A stretch of 64,000 bases of DNA from Sipunculus nudus. Taxonomy: Eukaryota; Annelida; Sipuncula; Golfingiida; Sipunculidae. The notes below the pieces were generated by a model that saw only the letters and a list, made by a program, of their open reading frames with translations, made no database searches and was not told the DNA's origin. Where the stretch lies: assembly GCA_026874595.1 (NCBI GenBank), contig CM049319.1, positions 54,388,917 through 54,452,916 on the forward strand, given 5' to 3'. A program made the translations under genes and the position numbers. Shown one piece after another: positions 1 to 11,434 of the stretch. Every line of letters begins with the position of its first letter. Position 1 is the stretch's first letter.

Positions 1-1456
1 TCGAACAAGAGCTCAAGGGACAGCCAACAACAGGGAAGCAATTTAAGAAAACACAACTCAAGCAACAGACACAGCCACAGCACTCAGACATTCAGAGGAT
101 CATGAGTCGGCTTGATTCGCTAGAAAAACGACTCACAGAACAGAGACATTCTGCTACTGACGGTGAAATGACCTATAACTTCTACAAAGACTGGATATGA
201 TAGAGCGACGACTAGATAATCTATCACATGGGGAAGCTTTAAACCGAGGAGATGTACAATCAAACAAACCCGAATCAGCCCCTTTTTATGCCTCATGCCG
301 AGGAAGACCTGAATACAGACAAGATCAAACCAACCTGAATAAAACACCTTTTGATGCCAGAGGAAGGCCTGGATACAGTAGACAAGATAGACACGACAGT
401 ACAGGGTATGCGCCATACTATCTGATGTTCGGTCGAAAACCGCGATTAGCTTTGGATGCTTTTTTTGGATTGGTTGAATCGGAACCACATCAATCAAACA
501 GTCCGTCGACGTACATAACAAAATTAAAGGAAAAACTTAAATTCGCATACAGCATCACAGATGTCAAGCAGTACTGGTGAGAGGTACAAAAGTTGTTATG
601 ACAGGAGAGTAACCCCACAAGATATGAAACCTAGTGATCGCGTCCTTGTTGGTCGTCAGAAATTAGCAGAGAAATGGGCCAGAGATGTGTATATTATCTT
701 GGAGCAACCAAATCCTGAAGTCTCAGTGTTTACGGTGCAGCGAGAGGATGAGACTGGCCAAACAAAAACGTAGCATCGAAATATGCTGTTAAAATTCGAA
801 CTACCAGTACACATACCCGAAGACAAGGGACCATCGAAAATCCAAAGTAAGCACAGTACGTTATCGTACAACCAAAACCAGACCAGAGTGATGAATCAGA
901 CGGTCTCGGACGATGACCCAAACGACTGGATGCTCGTCGCACCGAGGAGACCATAGCATCAGATCCGGAAAAGGTACAGGCCCTTACGGATCCCGAAAGT
1001 CACAGTGATCATGACGTAGGTGTCGTAGAGTCCCTGGACAATATTTCGGATAATACCGATGCAGTTGACGTCGATCCCATTCCTGAGGCCGATCCGATGG
1101 GACAAGAAGTACAACAAAGCCAACCGCATAAAGATGCATCTCAGGATTCAGTGCGACGCTCTACTAGAACAAGGATTCAATCGCATAATTTTGCACATAA
1201 CGCAATCACACCTGATTTTGTAAATTCAACAACAACTTATGTTCCAATAGCTCATGATAAGACAAGGATGACTGCTTATGCGTTAACTCCTGCGACATAT
1301 GTATAATTCGTTGAATATATATGTTACAAAACATGTGTAATATATGTGATTATATGTTTCAAAGTTAACATTACGGTAGGGATACGTTTAAAGGGAAGCT
1401 CTTTTTTATTCATGATACCAAATGACGAGGACGCCATTTCACGATGGGGGGAAGTA
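1..1456 (+). mobile_element. Ty3/gypsy-like retrotransposon, internally deleted, 3' part
   Basis: The element runs in from the left edge. Bases 3-199 read as a hydrophilic, Gln/Lys-rich gag-like segment ending in a double stop (TGA TAG). An overlapping frame (197-580) passes through arginine/glycine-rich RGRPEY and RGRPGY stretches straight into STGYAPYYLMFGRKPRL, the conserved C-terminal integrase sequence of Ty3/gypsy elements. A third frame (561-773) carries ERYKSCYDRRV and DRVLVGRQKLAEKWARDVY, matching the GPY/F region after the integrase core. The tail (1097-1306) has RRSTRTRIQ, a common pol C-terminus. Protease, reverse transcriptase, RNase H and the integrase catalytic core are absent, and frames shift at least twice, so this is a dead, internally deleted copy. 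A purine-rich tract (GATGGGGGGAAG, 1443-1454) precedes the LTR as expected for a polypurine tract. Confidence 0.85.
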
Positions 1457-1737
1457 TGTCACAGAGTAGATCTACTCTGTGACATTTATATTTATATATA
1501 TATATATATACTCCATGGAGTCACGTGATTACTCGTTACGATGGTGACGCAGGACCTCTGCAGGCTGTCATATGTCATCGGTCATCTGTCCATTTTCTTC
1601 CGCCAATGAATGAGGTAATAAACCCCCATCAAAAAGACCGAAAATTTTACATGTATATATAAAAGCTTTTCCATTATTGTAGTCAGGTGTTTAACCTTTC
1701 GCTAGTGGTATTCCATACCAACTTGTAAAAGCTTACA
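1457..1737 (+). mobile_element. 3' LTR of the gypsy-like element (right end uncertain)
   Basis: Begins TGTCACAG two bases after the polypurine tract and probably ends CTTACA near 1737, giving TG...CA termini and ~281 bp. Its first 28 bases (1457-1484) form a perfect palindrome centred on AGATCT. A TATA-like TATATATAAAAG lies near 1654 and an AATAAA near 1618. No second LTR is in the window because the element enters from the left, so the right boundary rests only on the terminal motif. Confidence 0.6.
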
Positions 1738-2717
1738 TTTTTAGCCGACAAACGTTTAAATCTTACGAAGTTACTGTATATTTCCAATTTTGGTTTACTT
1801 GCCATGATTATTGTGATCTCAAAAGTTATCCAAGGCCAAGATAGTAGTTGTATAACTGCTACCGTATGACATGTATATGTAAATAGTCTTTAAGTTTATA
1901 TAAACAAGTAATGTACCCATTAACACGCATCTTTTATAATTGGTTTTTGATGTAACAAATGGGACAAGTTGACAGCTATCCGAAAAGCAAAACCATCTAG
2001 GCATTATTTGAAGCAAACACTTTCCAACAAAAAGGGAGTTATCGGTGTAAAAAGGAACAGTTGATTAGACTTTTACTTCAGCTTGATACTGGGTTTCTTC
2101 AGACCCCATTAGTATCGAGAGATAATATTTCCGTCACTTCACTTTTTCAGTTCTTTGCATTATACCGTCTCGCCGGCTCCATGAATTCTCTTCACCGAGC
2201 GCGCCATTATTTCCAGTGAATCTAATGTAGCATGCACGTCTTATATTTATGTTTATGCTACACAGGCTTTTTATAACCATTTTATGACGGCATCATTTTA
2301 CTGATTCAAAATTGATTATTTAAAGTTGAACGTCCGCTGGCTCAGAGGTTTAATGCTGGCGACTGGAGTAAAGTGCAGAAATACTGTCTAGTTTAAAAAA
2401 GTGTTAAAAAACCTTGATCGCGCATGCGTGCACCCTAAGGGCTGAAATTTTCTATTCCATTAATTCATTCATTAAGCTTCATAATAGTTTTTGATCCATT
2501 AATTCTCAGATATATTGTTTCTTTCTGATTCAATATGAGGTGACAGGATTACAATATTCCAGGGATTATATTCTAAGATGTAATGGTAACTAATAATGCC
2601 AAAAGAGAGAGAGAACGAGAGAGAGAGAGAGGAAACAATGAAAAAGGTAAATTATTGAGGGCGAGTTAAAAAAAGATACAAACACACACACACATATATA
2701 TATATACACATACACAC

Positions 2718-2788
<71 letters not shown>

Positions 2789-3054
2789 AGAGAGGGAGAG
2801 CCCTGAATAAAAAAAAGAAATATCACTGAAATTTTAAATGTATCATCACACTTACATATTGTATTTACATTAAAAGTGCATAGAATGTCAATTAAGATTG
2901 ACTTTTAATAATTTACCGCTAAAACAATTAAGGGCAGAGCAAGAGATTTAGGGAGAGAGAGACCGAGTGAGTGTTATTCTGTGTAAAAGTAGGAAAGAGA
3001 CATCAGTTCACGGTGATATTTTAGATATATCAGACAAGTCGTCAAATTCAAGGG
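1738..3054. other. Gene-free AT-rich stretch with GA and TA/GA microsatellites
   Basis: No supportable gene. At 2330-2365 a short tRNA-like GCTGGCTCAGAGG start may be the head of a decayed SINE. GA-rich runs lie at 2604-2632. A compound array occupies 2680-2800: (CA)n, (TA)n, then (GA)n. Confidence 0.6.
2680..2800 (+). repeat. Compound microsatellite (CA)n-(TA)n-(GA)n
   Basis: CA dinucleotides pass into about 30 TA units and then about 15 GA units, followed by a purine-rich tail. Two other arrays in the window (26.93-27.02 and 54.82-54.90 kb) have the same TA-then-GA order on the same strand. Confidence 0.95.
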
Positions 3055-3300
3055 ACCTATTTAGATATCTTATTTTTGTTAAATCCCTTAAACCCTTTAT
3101 AAAATAGGCCAGAAAATGCCCAACGTACTACACATAAGCTATTTGTTTTGTTTATATCCACATATTTATAACCTTGGGTTTGCTTAAAAAATCTAAACAT
3201 ATATATTTAAAGGTGACATCTGGCGGGAAGTCAGATGAACCCGAATTTTGCATAGTTGCTACTACTTACCTTTTAATATCGCGCCTACGCAACCAACCAC
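3055..3300 (-). mobile_element. MITE family A, 3' half, inverted copy
   Basis: On the minus strand it reads GCCAGATGTC..., GATATAAACAAAACAAA and TTTTCTGGCCT, in the same order as positions ~23690-23800 of the full-length copy. Both ends are decayed. It is non-coding. Confidence 0.7.
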
Positions 3301-5210
3301 GTTAGGTTATATATTTTTTATATATTTTTATTTTTTAACTCTGTTTCTTCACAGAGTATTGGGTTATTTTAACAAATCAGTTTCCGGATACATGCCCTGT
3401 TTCATTGTTTAGATTAGGGGGATTAAAATTACAGATTAGGAGGGTGAGGGAAAGGCAGGAGAGGTAGTGACAGCATGCGACTGTGTAGCGAAACCACAGC
3501 TTCATAGCAACAAAGCGATACTTGGCTTGAAGGCCCGCCAGCAGCCACCTCACTGCGGGCTGCTGCCTATTTTATTGCTTATTCTTCCAATTCTTCACGT
3601 CCTTCTGACAAAAATGCGCCGTTTCTCTTATCTCTCACTCAGAACGAGGCACTCAACTTATCTCGAGTAGACAGGTACTTACGCTGAAACCCAAATTGGT
3701 TATACATACTGTGAACATGAAATTTACCAGTCTCTCTCAATTTTAGCTGTTTAATTAGTATTGCTATATGATGATTTTACTGAGGTTAATCTTCAATAAT
3801 TTCTATACCGGCCGGTATGTCCAAACCTGTGACCCCCCCCCCCCCCCCCCCTTTCCAGACAACATTATTATCATATGACATTCCGGCTGCCATACAGGGC
3901 TATCACACGCTGACTGATTTTGTCATCATATCAAGTGGTCAAATGACTTAGGTCTACGGATGATATTAGCAATGCTTTTACTGCATGAATTTCAGCTATA
4001 TTATAATCGAAAGGATATGTTTAGGTTATTGGGAAGTCGTGTGTAATATTTGTGGATTAATTCAAAGTAAGCTCTTGGTAGGCAAACACAATTCACTCCC
4101 TGTGAAAATGGTCCTAGCAGGTTAACCCTGCCAGACCACACTTATTCTTGTAAAGGTGGGGGTTTATCTTCTGAAATCACCCACAGTGCCAGTCTCGTCC
4201 GACTTTACACTTTGCCTTCCTGGTCTTTGGGGCCTGTGAATTCTTGTACTTTTTCTCGGCTACATTTGTCAGGCGGCTTAGCGCAAACTTTGGTCCATAT
4301 CGTTACAAATGGGACAAAGTCACCAGACTTTGTACGTTGATAGAGTACTAGGCGGTTGATTTTAGAGCGGGTGCCCAAGTGAAGGACACACAATTTTCGG
4401 GCTCATAGAAATAATGAAATTCAGCATACATATTTGAAAGGTTAGGGAAGGAAAAATTACTTGAGGTTCGCTTTATCTAGATAAAATATTGTAAATCATA
4501 TACCAAATTAAAGTCGAAGAAGAGTACTTTCCAGTTAAAAATGTTTTATTTTTTATCATGTGCGCAAGAAGCCCACATAACACTCAATGCCATGACATCC
4601 CAATAGTTAGGGAATTGTAGTATTTTTTACAATTATCTCTCTTGCAATTTTTATGTCGCAAAATGATTGTTTGGTTAATATAATTTAGGTTTATCCTATA
4701 GTATCTTAATAAAAATGATGGAACTCTAACATTCATGATTTCATCTAGAGACCATGTCCTGTAGAATATTAGTCGACATTCCTTATATCTTTTTTTTTAT
4801 TAACCCTTCATTTCAATAGTCAGTCGGGATCAGTTACCGAAGATATGTGCATACTATCACGTTTTAACTTCTTCTCTGTTTTATTTTCTTGGAAAATGTA
4901 AAAATTAATATCATAACTTCAAGATTAAATTTATATTATATGCGCCAGGCCTGCGGTTGAAACAATTTTTCTATTTCCCGTTTAACGAAAAAAATATCTT
5001 TATTAATTGGTTTAATCGCAAACAAGATTTGTATAAATATATGAAAGCTTGAAAGTATATCTCCGAACAAAAATTCGACAAGTTATCTTCCAACTCCTAT
5101 ATCTGTGTTATCTGGATCTCCTTAACGCTCTGAAATTCCCCTAAAAACTCTAAAGTTTAGGAACCCAACAGTAGCAAACACCTCAGCATCACATACCATT
5201 TGCTGCTCGC
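3301..5210. other. Gene-free stretch; poly-C run
   Basis: AT-rich sequence with a ~20-bp poly-C run at 3833-3852. Short open frames at 3467-3670 and 4205-4393 resemble no family I know and lack splice or codon support. Nothing else identifiable. Confidence 0.6.
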
Positions 5211-5269
5211 AAACGTGCGGCGATGTTATTTTTGCAGAATTTCATGTTTAATTGTGCACAATTTGACGA

Positions 5270-5575
5270 AAAGGCCTATAGTACAGCCACATATTTCCGC
5301 CAGAGGTCGTTTCTACTCAAAACTAACCTCGTCCTGGTAGTCACTGTGAGACGACCGGGACTACTTGTCTCAACTGTCAACCTGTCTTTTTTTTCACATA
5401 CATGTGCTTACAAAATAATGTTTATCCGTGAAGTCCGTACCACAAAAACACCCATATTTATGTTATTTTTCTTGAAACAATTATATTTTAATGAACTACA
5501 TTACCCCCTTCACTACATTTGTCCCTACGCCGCTGGTGTATATACAAAAGCTGCGGTGCATTGTGGGGTCTGATT
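5270..5575 (+). repeat. Dispersed repeat family C, copy 1
   Basis: Shares an ordered series of blocks with 46655-46980: CCGCCAGAGGTCGTTTCT, AACCTCGTCCT, GACGACCGGGACTA, a GCTTACAAAATAA block, TTCCGTGAAGTC-like sequence, AACACCCATATTTAT and CGCCGCTGGTGT. The ~300-bp copies are clearly diverged. No terminal repeat or coding capacity was seen; an open frame across it is incidental. Confidence 0.75.
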
Positions 5576-5871
5576 TTGACGCTCATAAACCCCGTACTCT
5601 TGTGAGTTCTGAGTCTGCGCAGTGATGGACAGCCAGGCTCAAAATCCTAAACAAATCCGCCCCTGACAGTTGCGACCAGTACACCATGATAAGTTATCAC
5701 GCGAATGTAACGTTTGTGTTATCCGGAATTGGCCGTTTGGCAAATCGGTTCAAATTACCCTTTGACCAGAGGTGGTGCGATTTTGTTTTCTTGTAAAGCA
5801 TACACAGAATTGTATCGCAGATTTCACCCTATTTATGCAAGTGAAACAGTTTACCCTTCTTTCAGCCAGAC

Positions 5872-5874
<3 letters not shown>

Positions 5875-5925
<51 letters not shown>
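5875..5925. repeat. (TA)n microsatellite
   Basis: About 25 uninterrupted TA units. Confidence 0.98.
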
Positions 5926-5926
<1 letters not shown>

Positions 5927-6625
5927 TTCTTGTATTTTTTGTGAATTTTTTATAGTTTAAATTGCTAATGTGAAATAATAGATGTAATGCTTTTATAATT
6001 CTTGTCGTCATTCAGGTGCTAAATTGAAACTACACGTATCTAAAATTGTTTTCCGTAAATTAAGGTTTGATTGGCACTAGTGCTTAAACTATGGCCGATG
6101 TAACGAATGTGAGTTATGAGACTCCGCCAGCTCTTTATTGAATGTTCCTCAATGTTAAGGATTCGATTCTCGGAGCAGATCTCGTCGTAAATAGATGCGT
6201 TGTTTAAGAAATAACTAATGTGTCCTTCCAAAATCCCATTATTTTAAATGGATAACAATCGATAAAAGTACAGTTAGAAGAGGCACTGCATGATCAGCTA
6301 AGCTGGAGACGTGGTCATGCAATTTATATTACACAGTTTAAATATATTTTAGGAATTCTACGCTTCAGCTAAGTTTATCTATTAATATAATTATTCTGAT
6401 GTATGTGTTGTATACCTACTCACTAGACAAGAGCATGTGACCCTTGATGGAAGAAAAAAATGGCCACGTGGAACTATACAAGAATAAACATGAATGCGTG
6501 AAATGTGAACAGTATTTTTTCCCTTGAGTAGCCAGATATTTTCTTGTAGGCTTCTCCAATTTTTAATGCTTGCTTAACTAAGTATATACATCTGCAGAAT
6601 TCAATTCCGCTTTCGGATTACGTGA
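5926..6625. other. Gene-free stretch
   Basis: AT-rich, with only a weak inverted repeat near 6280-6325 (CATGATCAGCT...CATG). No gene, RNA or element recognised. Confidence 0.5.
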
Positions 6626-6915
6626 CATGGCAGTAGAACACGCTTCCTCTCATTTTTTATCCCGGTGTTAACCAGGCCTGGAGACTACAGCACCTGCGGG
6701 ACCTGGATGTACAATCGTTCCCTTACTGGATCACACCACCGAGGTAACAATGAAGGCTCACTCGTTTGTGAGTGAGACACGACCTTCCCATTATGCTTGC
6801 CACGCTCTCACCTTGGGTGATACCAACCGTGAAAAATGTCAAGGTCTCGGCTTAGATTTGAACTCACGGCTTTGAGTCATGTACTTTACCCCTGCACACA
6901 GAAGCCGGTCGCCAA
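6626..6915 (-). mobile_element. tRNA-derived SINE-like element, copy 1
   Basis: On the minus strand it begins with a tRNA-like head (GTGAGTTCAAATCTAAGCC, box-B-like) followed by a conserved body: GGTCGTGTCTCACTCACAAA, CCTCGGTGG, GTCCCGCAGGTGC, GCCTGGTTAAC and AATGAGAGGAAGC. The same blocks in the same order recur at 9060-9330 and 16838-17130, and part of them at 7395-7505 and 45955-46060. The tRNA origin is inferred from the box B match only. Confidence 0.65.
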
Positions 6916-7394
6916 ATAGACAAAGTAATACAATTCTGAGAACTCCGTCGGAATTCCCTCATGGAATCAGCAACATGTACAACACTTAATCCCTCATAAC
7001 CTAATCTACCATTATAATACCCACAGATAAATATTCTTCACACGTATACTCATAAGGCCAAAAAAAAGATATAATTCTCAAGCAACGCCCGCGTCAATTT
7101 CAACCCCCCGCATGATTTATTTTTTAATTTTCATCTTTCAAGAAGATAAACTGATACAAATTTGGAAAGATTAAGAAGTTCTTTTACCTGTTTAGCAAAA
7201 TAAAATTGTTATTTTCATGCTTTTCCTTGATCATATGACATTTTTATCGAAACATACAAAAAAATAAAAAAAATAAAATATCGCCCGTCCGCACTGATTT
7301 CTGAAAAAAAGTGCTTGAGCCTGGCCTAACTTATATTATATACCAAAATCATTTACGTTACTGGTTGTTTCTTATTTTGCACAAAACATAAAAT

Positions 7395-7510
7395 TAATCA
7401 ATCAAAGCCGTGAATTGGTGAGTTTGAATCTCAGCCAAGGAGACGTGAGATGAAGGTCGTGCAGTGTTTCACTCACAAACAAGTGCGCTTTTCGGGGTTG
7501 ACCCGTCACC
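7395..7510 (+). mobile_element. tRNA-derived SINE-like element, 5' fragment
   Basis: Plus-strand copy of the head of the same SINE family: AAGCCGTGAATTGGTGAGTTTGAATC, then GATGAAGGTCGTGCAGTGTTTCACTCACAAAC and a trailing GGGTTGAC. The body after this is missing. It lies 0.5 kb from the inverted copy at 6.6-6.9 kb. Confidence 0.6.
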
Positions 7511-7555
7511 GGTGTGTGTATATATGTGTATTTATATATGTATGTATGTTTAAAT

Positions 7556-7556
7556 G

Positions 7557-7590
<34 letters not shown>

Positions 7591-7640
7591 AATATTAAAT
7601 TATAAATATAAATATATATATATATATATATATAAATATA
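7556..7640. repeat. Interrupted (TA)n/TAAATA array
   Basis: TA repeats broken by TTTATATATAAATATTAAAT spacers; able to fold on itself. Confidence 0.95.
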
Positions 7641-8852
7641 TATACTGTAGATGTAAGCAATCACAAAGCGACACTCGTACCTTCAAGTGTACGACCCTGT
7701 TGTTTAGGGTTTATGGGCGTCACACAGACCCCCCCCCCCCCCCAATGCATAGGGTCTTCTACATATATACTAGCGGCGTAGGTAACAATGTTGTTAAGAG
7801 GGCCATGTAGTTCGTTCGAATCTGGTGGATTAGAATTGCTTCAAGGCGAATTGCATAAAAATGGGTGTTTTTGTTGCACGGACTTCACGGAGTAAGTAAT
7901 ATATTTGTAAGCATTGATAGAAAGATGTGTGAGAAGATAGGTAAACCGAGATACAGAGACGGATAGAAAGAGAGAGACAGAATGAGGCAAAGACGGAGAC
8001 AGAGAGAGACTTATGGAGAGTTTACAAATACATAAAAATCTGGATACATTTGTTAAACACACCAGAAAAAATAATAAGCAAATTATTGTGCGTCGTCTTT
8101 TTAGGCAGGAGACCTTCTCTTAGATTTACAACCCGAGTTCAACCCCACGTGACCTCTCAAAGATACCTAATCCAAGACTGGCTGCAAATCGTTTTAGATT
8201 GAGTTCCCTAGGAGTATATTTCTCGGAGAAAAGCACCCTGGCCTCGTGGCCCCACAATATTCTAAATCTTTTGAGACACAGAAAGGAGGTACAAATAGCC
8301 TAACGGGATTCAGCCCAATTTATACCCCCAAAAGAATTAGACTTAAAAAAATATTTATATTACCATTCCTTGTGCAGGGAGATGCCTTCCATTCCGAGTG
8401 ATACAGCAGTTGCTTTATTACTTGTCAACGTTTCTCTTAAATAATGTTCAGTAGATCTATAGATGCGACTGTGTTGGTTTTTATTCTGTCTGTACGGGAT
8501 TAAGATAAGCCCATAAAACCTAAAGATAGAGATAACACTTACAAAGATACAGTTTCCCGTAAAGTAAACGCAAGCTACATCGATAAATTGGGACTTGTTA
8601 CTTTTATTACTGATCGTAGTCTAGATAAATTTAGACATATTGCCAGATAAAAGATAGTAAGATACAAGTTAAGTTAAACAGTAAATACATGTATACAATA
8701 TAAGTCATCCTTTCTCGAGATGTAATTAAAGATAAAAATAGATTCAAAAGGCTTTAATGCTAGTATATATATAAACTTCTCATACAACTCAAAATCTTTA
8801 ATCCTATCTTTGTTTGCTTAATCTGCTTTTATATCTATTTTTATCTTTATTT

Positions 8853-8897
<45 letters not shown>

Positions 8898-9040
8898 TCA
8901 TGTGTATTTTATTCAAAGAAAATGTTGTTGATAAAATATTGCAAAATGAAATAAATATTTAAAAAAAATATGTGAACTATTTTTAATTAATACGATATAT
9001 TTCACGCCATAGTTTATTTTGGAGGTAACTACATGTTACA
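7641..9040. other. Gene-free stretch with poly-C and (TA)n
   Basis: Holds a 16-bp poly-C run at 7728-7744, a degenerate GAGA-type tract at 7935-8010 and a (TA)n array at 8857-8895. A GTTCGTTCGAATCTGG box-B-like sequence at ~7811 has no convincing partner A box. Nothing coding seen. Confidence 0.55.
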
Positions 9041-9059
9041 ACGCTATGTGAAAATATGC

Positions 9060-9330
9060 TCCGCTGCTAAATTCCATTTCGTTTTTGGATAACCAGACAG
9101 AGCGGTGACACAAGCTTCCTGACAATTATAACTAGGCCAGGTGACCACCGCACCTGCGGGTCCTTGATGGTTCATCATCCACATTGCCTCATAACACCGA
9201 ACACCCCGAAAAGACGCGTGATACAGGAACGTGGGGCACGACCTTCCCATTAAGCCTCAGAGCATTCACCCCGGATGGAGGACCACCGTGATATTTCTCC
9301 CGGCTTGGAGTCATCTGCTCTACCCGTATA
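9060..9330 (-). mobile_element. tRNA-derived SINE-like element, copy 2
   Basis: Shares with 6626-6915 the ordered blocks CACGACCTTCCCATTA, GCACCTGCGGG, CTAGGCCAGG and ACAAGCTTCCT (plus-strand reading), and ends near the head motif GGAGTCATCTGCTCTACCC. More diverged than copies 1 and 3. Confidence 0.55.
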
Positions 9331-10405
9331 ACACAAATGTCAGTTACATCACGCCATAGTTATGTCTGTCCTTTGAGTTATTGTTTGCTGGGATTTTATG
9401 ACACCGTATAAGCTTTAAGGCTAAACTGGCACAGCCTAAATGGAGTCGTGATGGCATCTACAAAGAAAAAAAAATTCTTTCTTTCAAATTATTTTCCCGA
9501 ATAAGACCTTCGCTTTAAGAATATAATCTTAAGTTTGTTTACTATGAAATATGTTACCATTCTGTGATGTCAACAGACGTACTCAGAAACGACGGAAACT
9601 AAGTGTGCGGGTCCGTCATATCGACAAATAGAGATAGTATATCTATCAAGTGGTAAAAGTAACATGATTTATGAGATCGAGAGGAATAATTAATATCAGG
9701 TGCAAAATCTGTGACGGAGGACTAATATTGTGCCTAAATTCAGCTTTCGAAAATCAGTCATATTGGAGATCTAGCGCAAACAGGAAACGGCTGAAGTAAC
9801 ATAAAATGAAAAAATATTGAAATTAATGATTTTGAGCTCCAGTGGATCGCAGTAGGTCCACATACCGATTTGCTGTTTATTATGGAAACACGCTAATATA
9901 CGTGTGCACTGACTTGTTATGTATAATAATGGATAATCGGTCATATTCCGCGATAAAGTTTCACGATAAATCATCGATATTACTTTAAATTCACGCTTAT
10001 CATACTTACAAGCCTCCGATGATTATTTTAATCGGTTAAACGGAAGAAATATCATGTCTAGATTAGTAATTACTTTACACAGTAGCCATAATACCTCTGA
10101 GCTTAGCTTTTCAGAAACCTTATAAGCGTCTTATGTCATGCTTCTGTTGGTAAGAAAGGGGTACATTTATATAAGCTTTCCTCGGGAGACGCATTTAACG
10201 ATTTTAACGCTGCTCCATGTCAAATGTTTAGGAAACATTTTCGTGTGCCTGTAAGATATTTTCAGTAAGGTAGTTTGTATCATCCTAAGATCAATTTATA
10301 CAAATTAACTTAATAAAGATTCGCTTTGCTGCTCCCCATTGCAATTAGACCCAACAAATATTTGAATAATGTTCCTTACCATTAGAATCTTTGGAAAAGT
10401 GTTTT
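9331..10405. other. Gene-free stretch
   Basis: AT-rich. No coding region, RNA gene or repeat family recognised. Confidence 0.5.
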
Positions 10406-11434
10406 CAGTCTGGTCCACACCATCGAGTCCAAGTGCAAGTCTGAATCGAAGCCGACCGAGTCCAAATTCAAGTCCGAGTCCAAGTCCACCGTCGTCATGT
10501 TCGAGTCTTAAATTTAAAAGCTCAGATCCGAGTCAAATGAAATTCTTCATTTAAAGGGACATAATCAGGAGCAAAATAATGCTTATTCTTTCACAAAATC
10601 AGTTCAGTTTTGCTTTATAATAAAAAATGTTTTCCAGTGAAAGCCATCCTAGCACACAGTCTCAGTTCCTCGCATACAAGTTTTTAAACCTCCTAATGGC
10701 TCTGCATGTTCGTACACACAGCTAGTCCACGTGTGTCTGTTTACCATAACAAGGCCGCGTGACCGGAGGTCCGATGGTTAGCCACAGCACGCAATGTTTC
10801 AGCTAACGGGAACATGTATTACATTTTTGGGCAAAGTCAGTCAGAGCATATCTTATGATTGGCAGGGTTTTTTTTTTTTTTTTGCTCAGTGATGCACAGA
10901 GTCCCACGCGCTGTGTATATATTGACACCCGTGATCGCGCCCGTCGAATGTTTTTAATACTCGTTTACAGAAGTAAGTAAACGTTTTCAAGGCAATATTT
11001 TGGCACGTATAGATTTATTTTTAAAGGGAAGAAGATATTTTTCGTATTAATTCAACATGCTATATAGGTGATTAGGCCCCTTTCACACTTTAAATAGGAC
11101 ATTCTGGATTGCCGTAAATATTTCTGTTATACTTTACACATGTCTAATTTTGTTTATATATTTAAATACATTGAGCTCGCGATGCAGGGATAAGGCTTTG
11201 CATATACAGTCTTGGCTTAGTATTCTGTGAATAGTTCACATATATGAGTCTCTATATATGGATGTGCTCCCCCTATCTGAACGTTCTATAGTTTATATGT
11301 GACAGTCTTTTTACCTTGAACTCGAGATGGACTCGGCCTGATATCTCGAGTCCTGACCTCCTAGTCCGAGTACAAGTCCGGACCCTCGAGTTCCCGGAAA
11401 AGTGGTCTCGAGTCCGCACTCCAGTCCTACATTG
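10406..11434. mobile_element. CGAGTC-rich element (hAT-like relative), interrupted by a second MITE
   Basis: The left part (10406-10545) is a degenerate array of CGAGTCCAAGTC-like units; the right part (11310-11434) is another array of CGAGTCC units ending AGTCCTACATTG. That end is the inverse of the left terminus of the 41-kb hAT-type MITE (CATTGATGTAGGACT), so 10.4-11.4 kb is best read as one such element split by unrelated sequence. The middle (10552 to ~11020) starts TTTAAAGGGACATAATC and matches a second locus at 56137-56560, so it is a separate nested MITE. No 8-bp target duplication was found here. An open frame over the Ser/Pro-rich left array is an artefact of the repeat. Confidence 0.6.
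10552..11020 (+). mobile_element. Nested MITE, family F, copy 1
   Basis: Shares ordered blocks with 56137-56560: GACATAATC, TATTCTTTCACA, AGTCCAC..GTGTCTGTTTACCAT, AAGGCC.CGTGA, GTCCCACGCG.TGTGTA, GATCGCGCCCG and GGCAA.ATTTTG. The start TTTAAAGGG is compatible with insertion at TTAA. Non-coding. Confidence 0.7.

Noticed and set aside
120-521. Long minus-strand open frame across the gypsy remnant
   Set aside because: It is the antisense shadow of the retroelement coding sequence on the plus strand.
2590-2826. Open frame rich in Leu-Ser, Ile-Tyr and Cys-Val repeats
   Set aside because: Translation of a compound microsatellite; the same applies to Ile-Tyr repeat frames at 5.8, 20.4, 26.9, 54.6, 60.5 and 61.5 kb.
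3833-3852. Poly-C and poly-G runs as G-quadruplex regulators
   Set aside because: They recur at a dozen places next to repeat debris and show no link to a promoter; assembly error in homopolymers is also possible.
7790-7830. tRNA gene suggested by GTTCGTTCGAATCTGG
   Set aside because: No matching A box, anticodon arm or acceptor stem could be built around it.
10369-10554. Ser/Pro-rich open frame
   Set aside because: Product of the degenerate CGAGTCCAAGTC array of a MITE; no start, splice or domain support.
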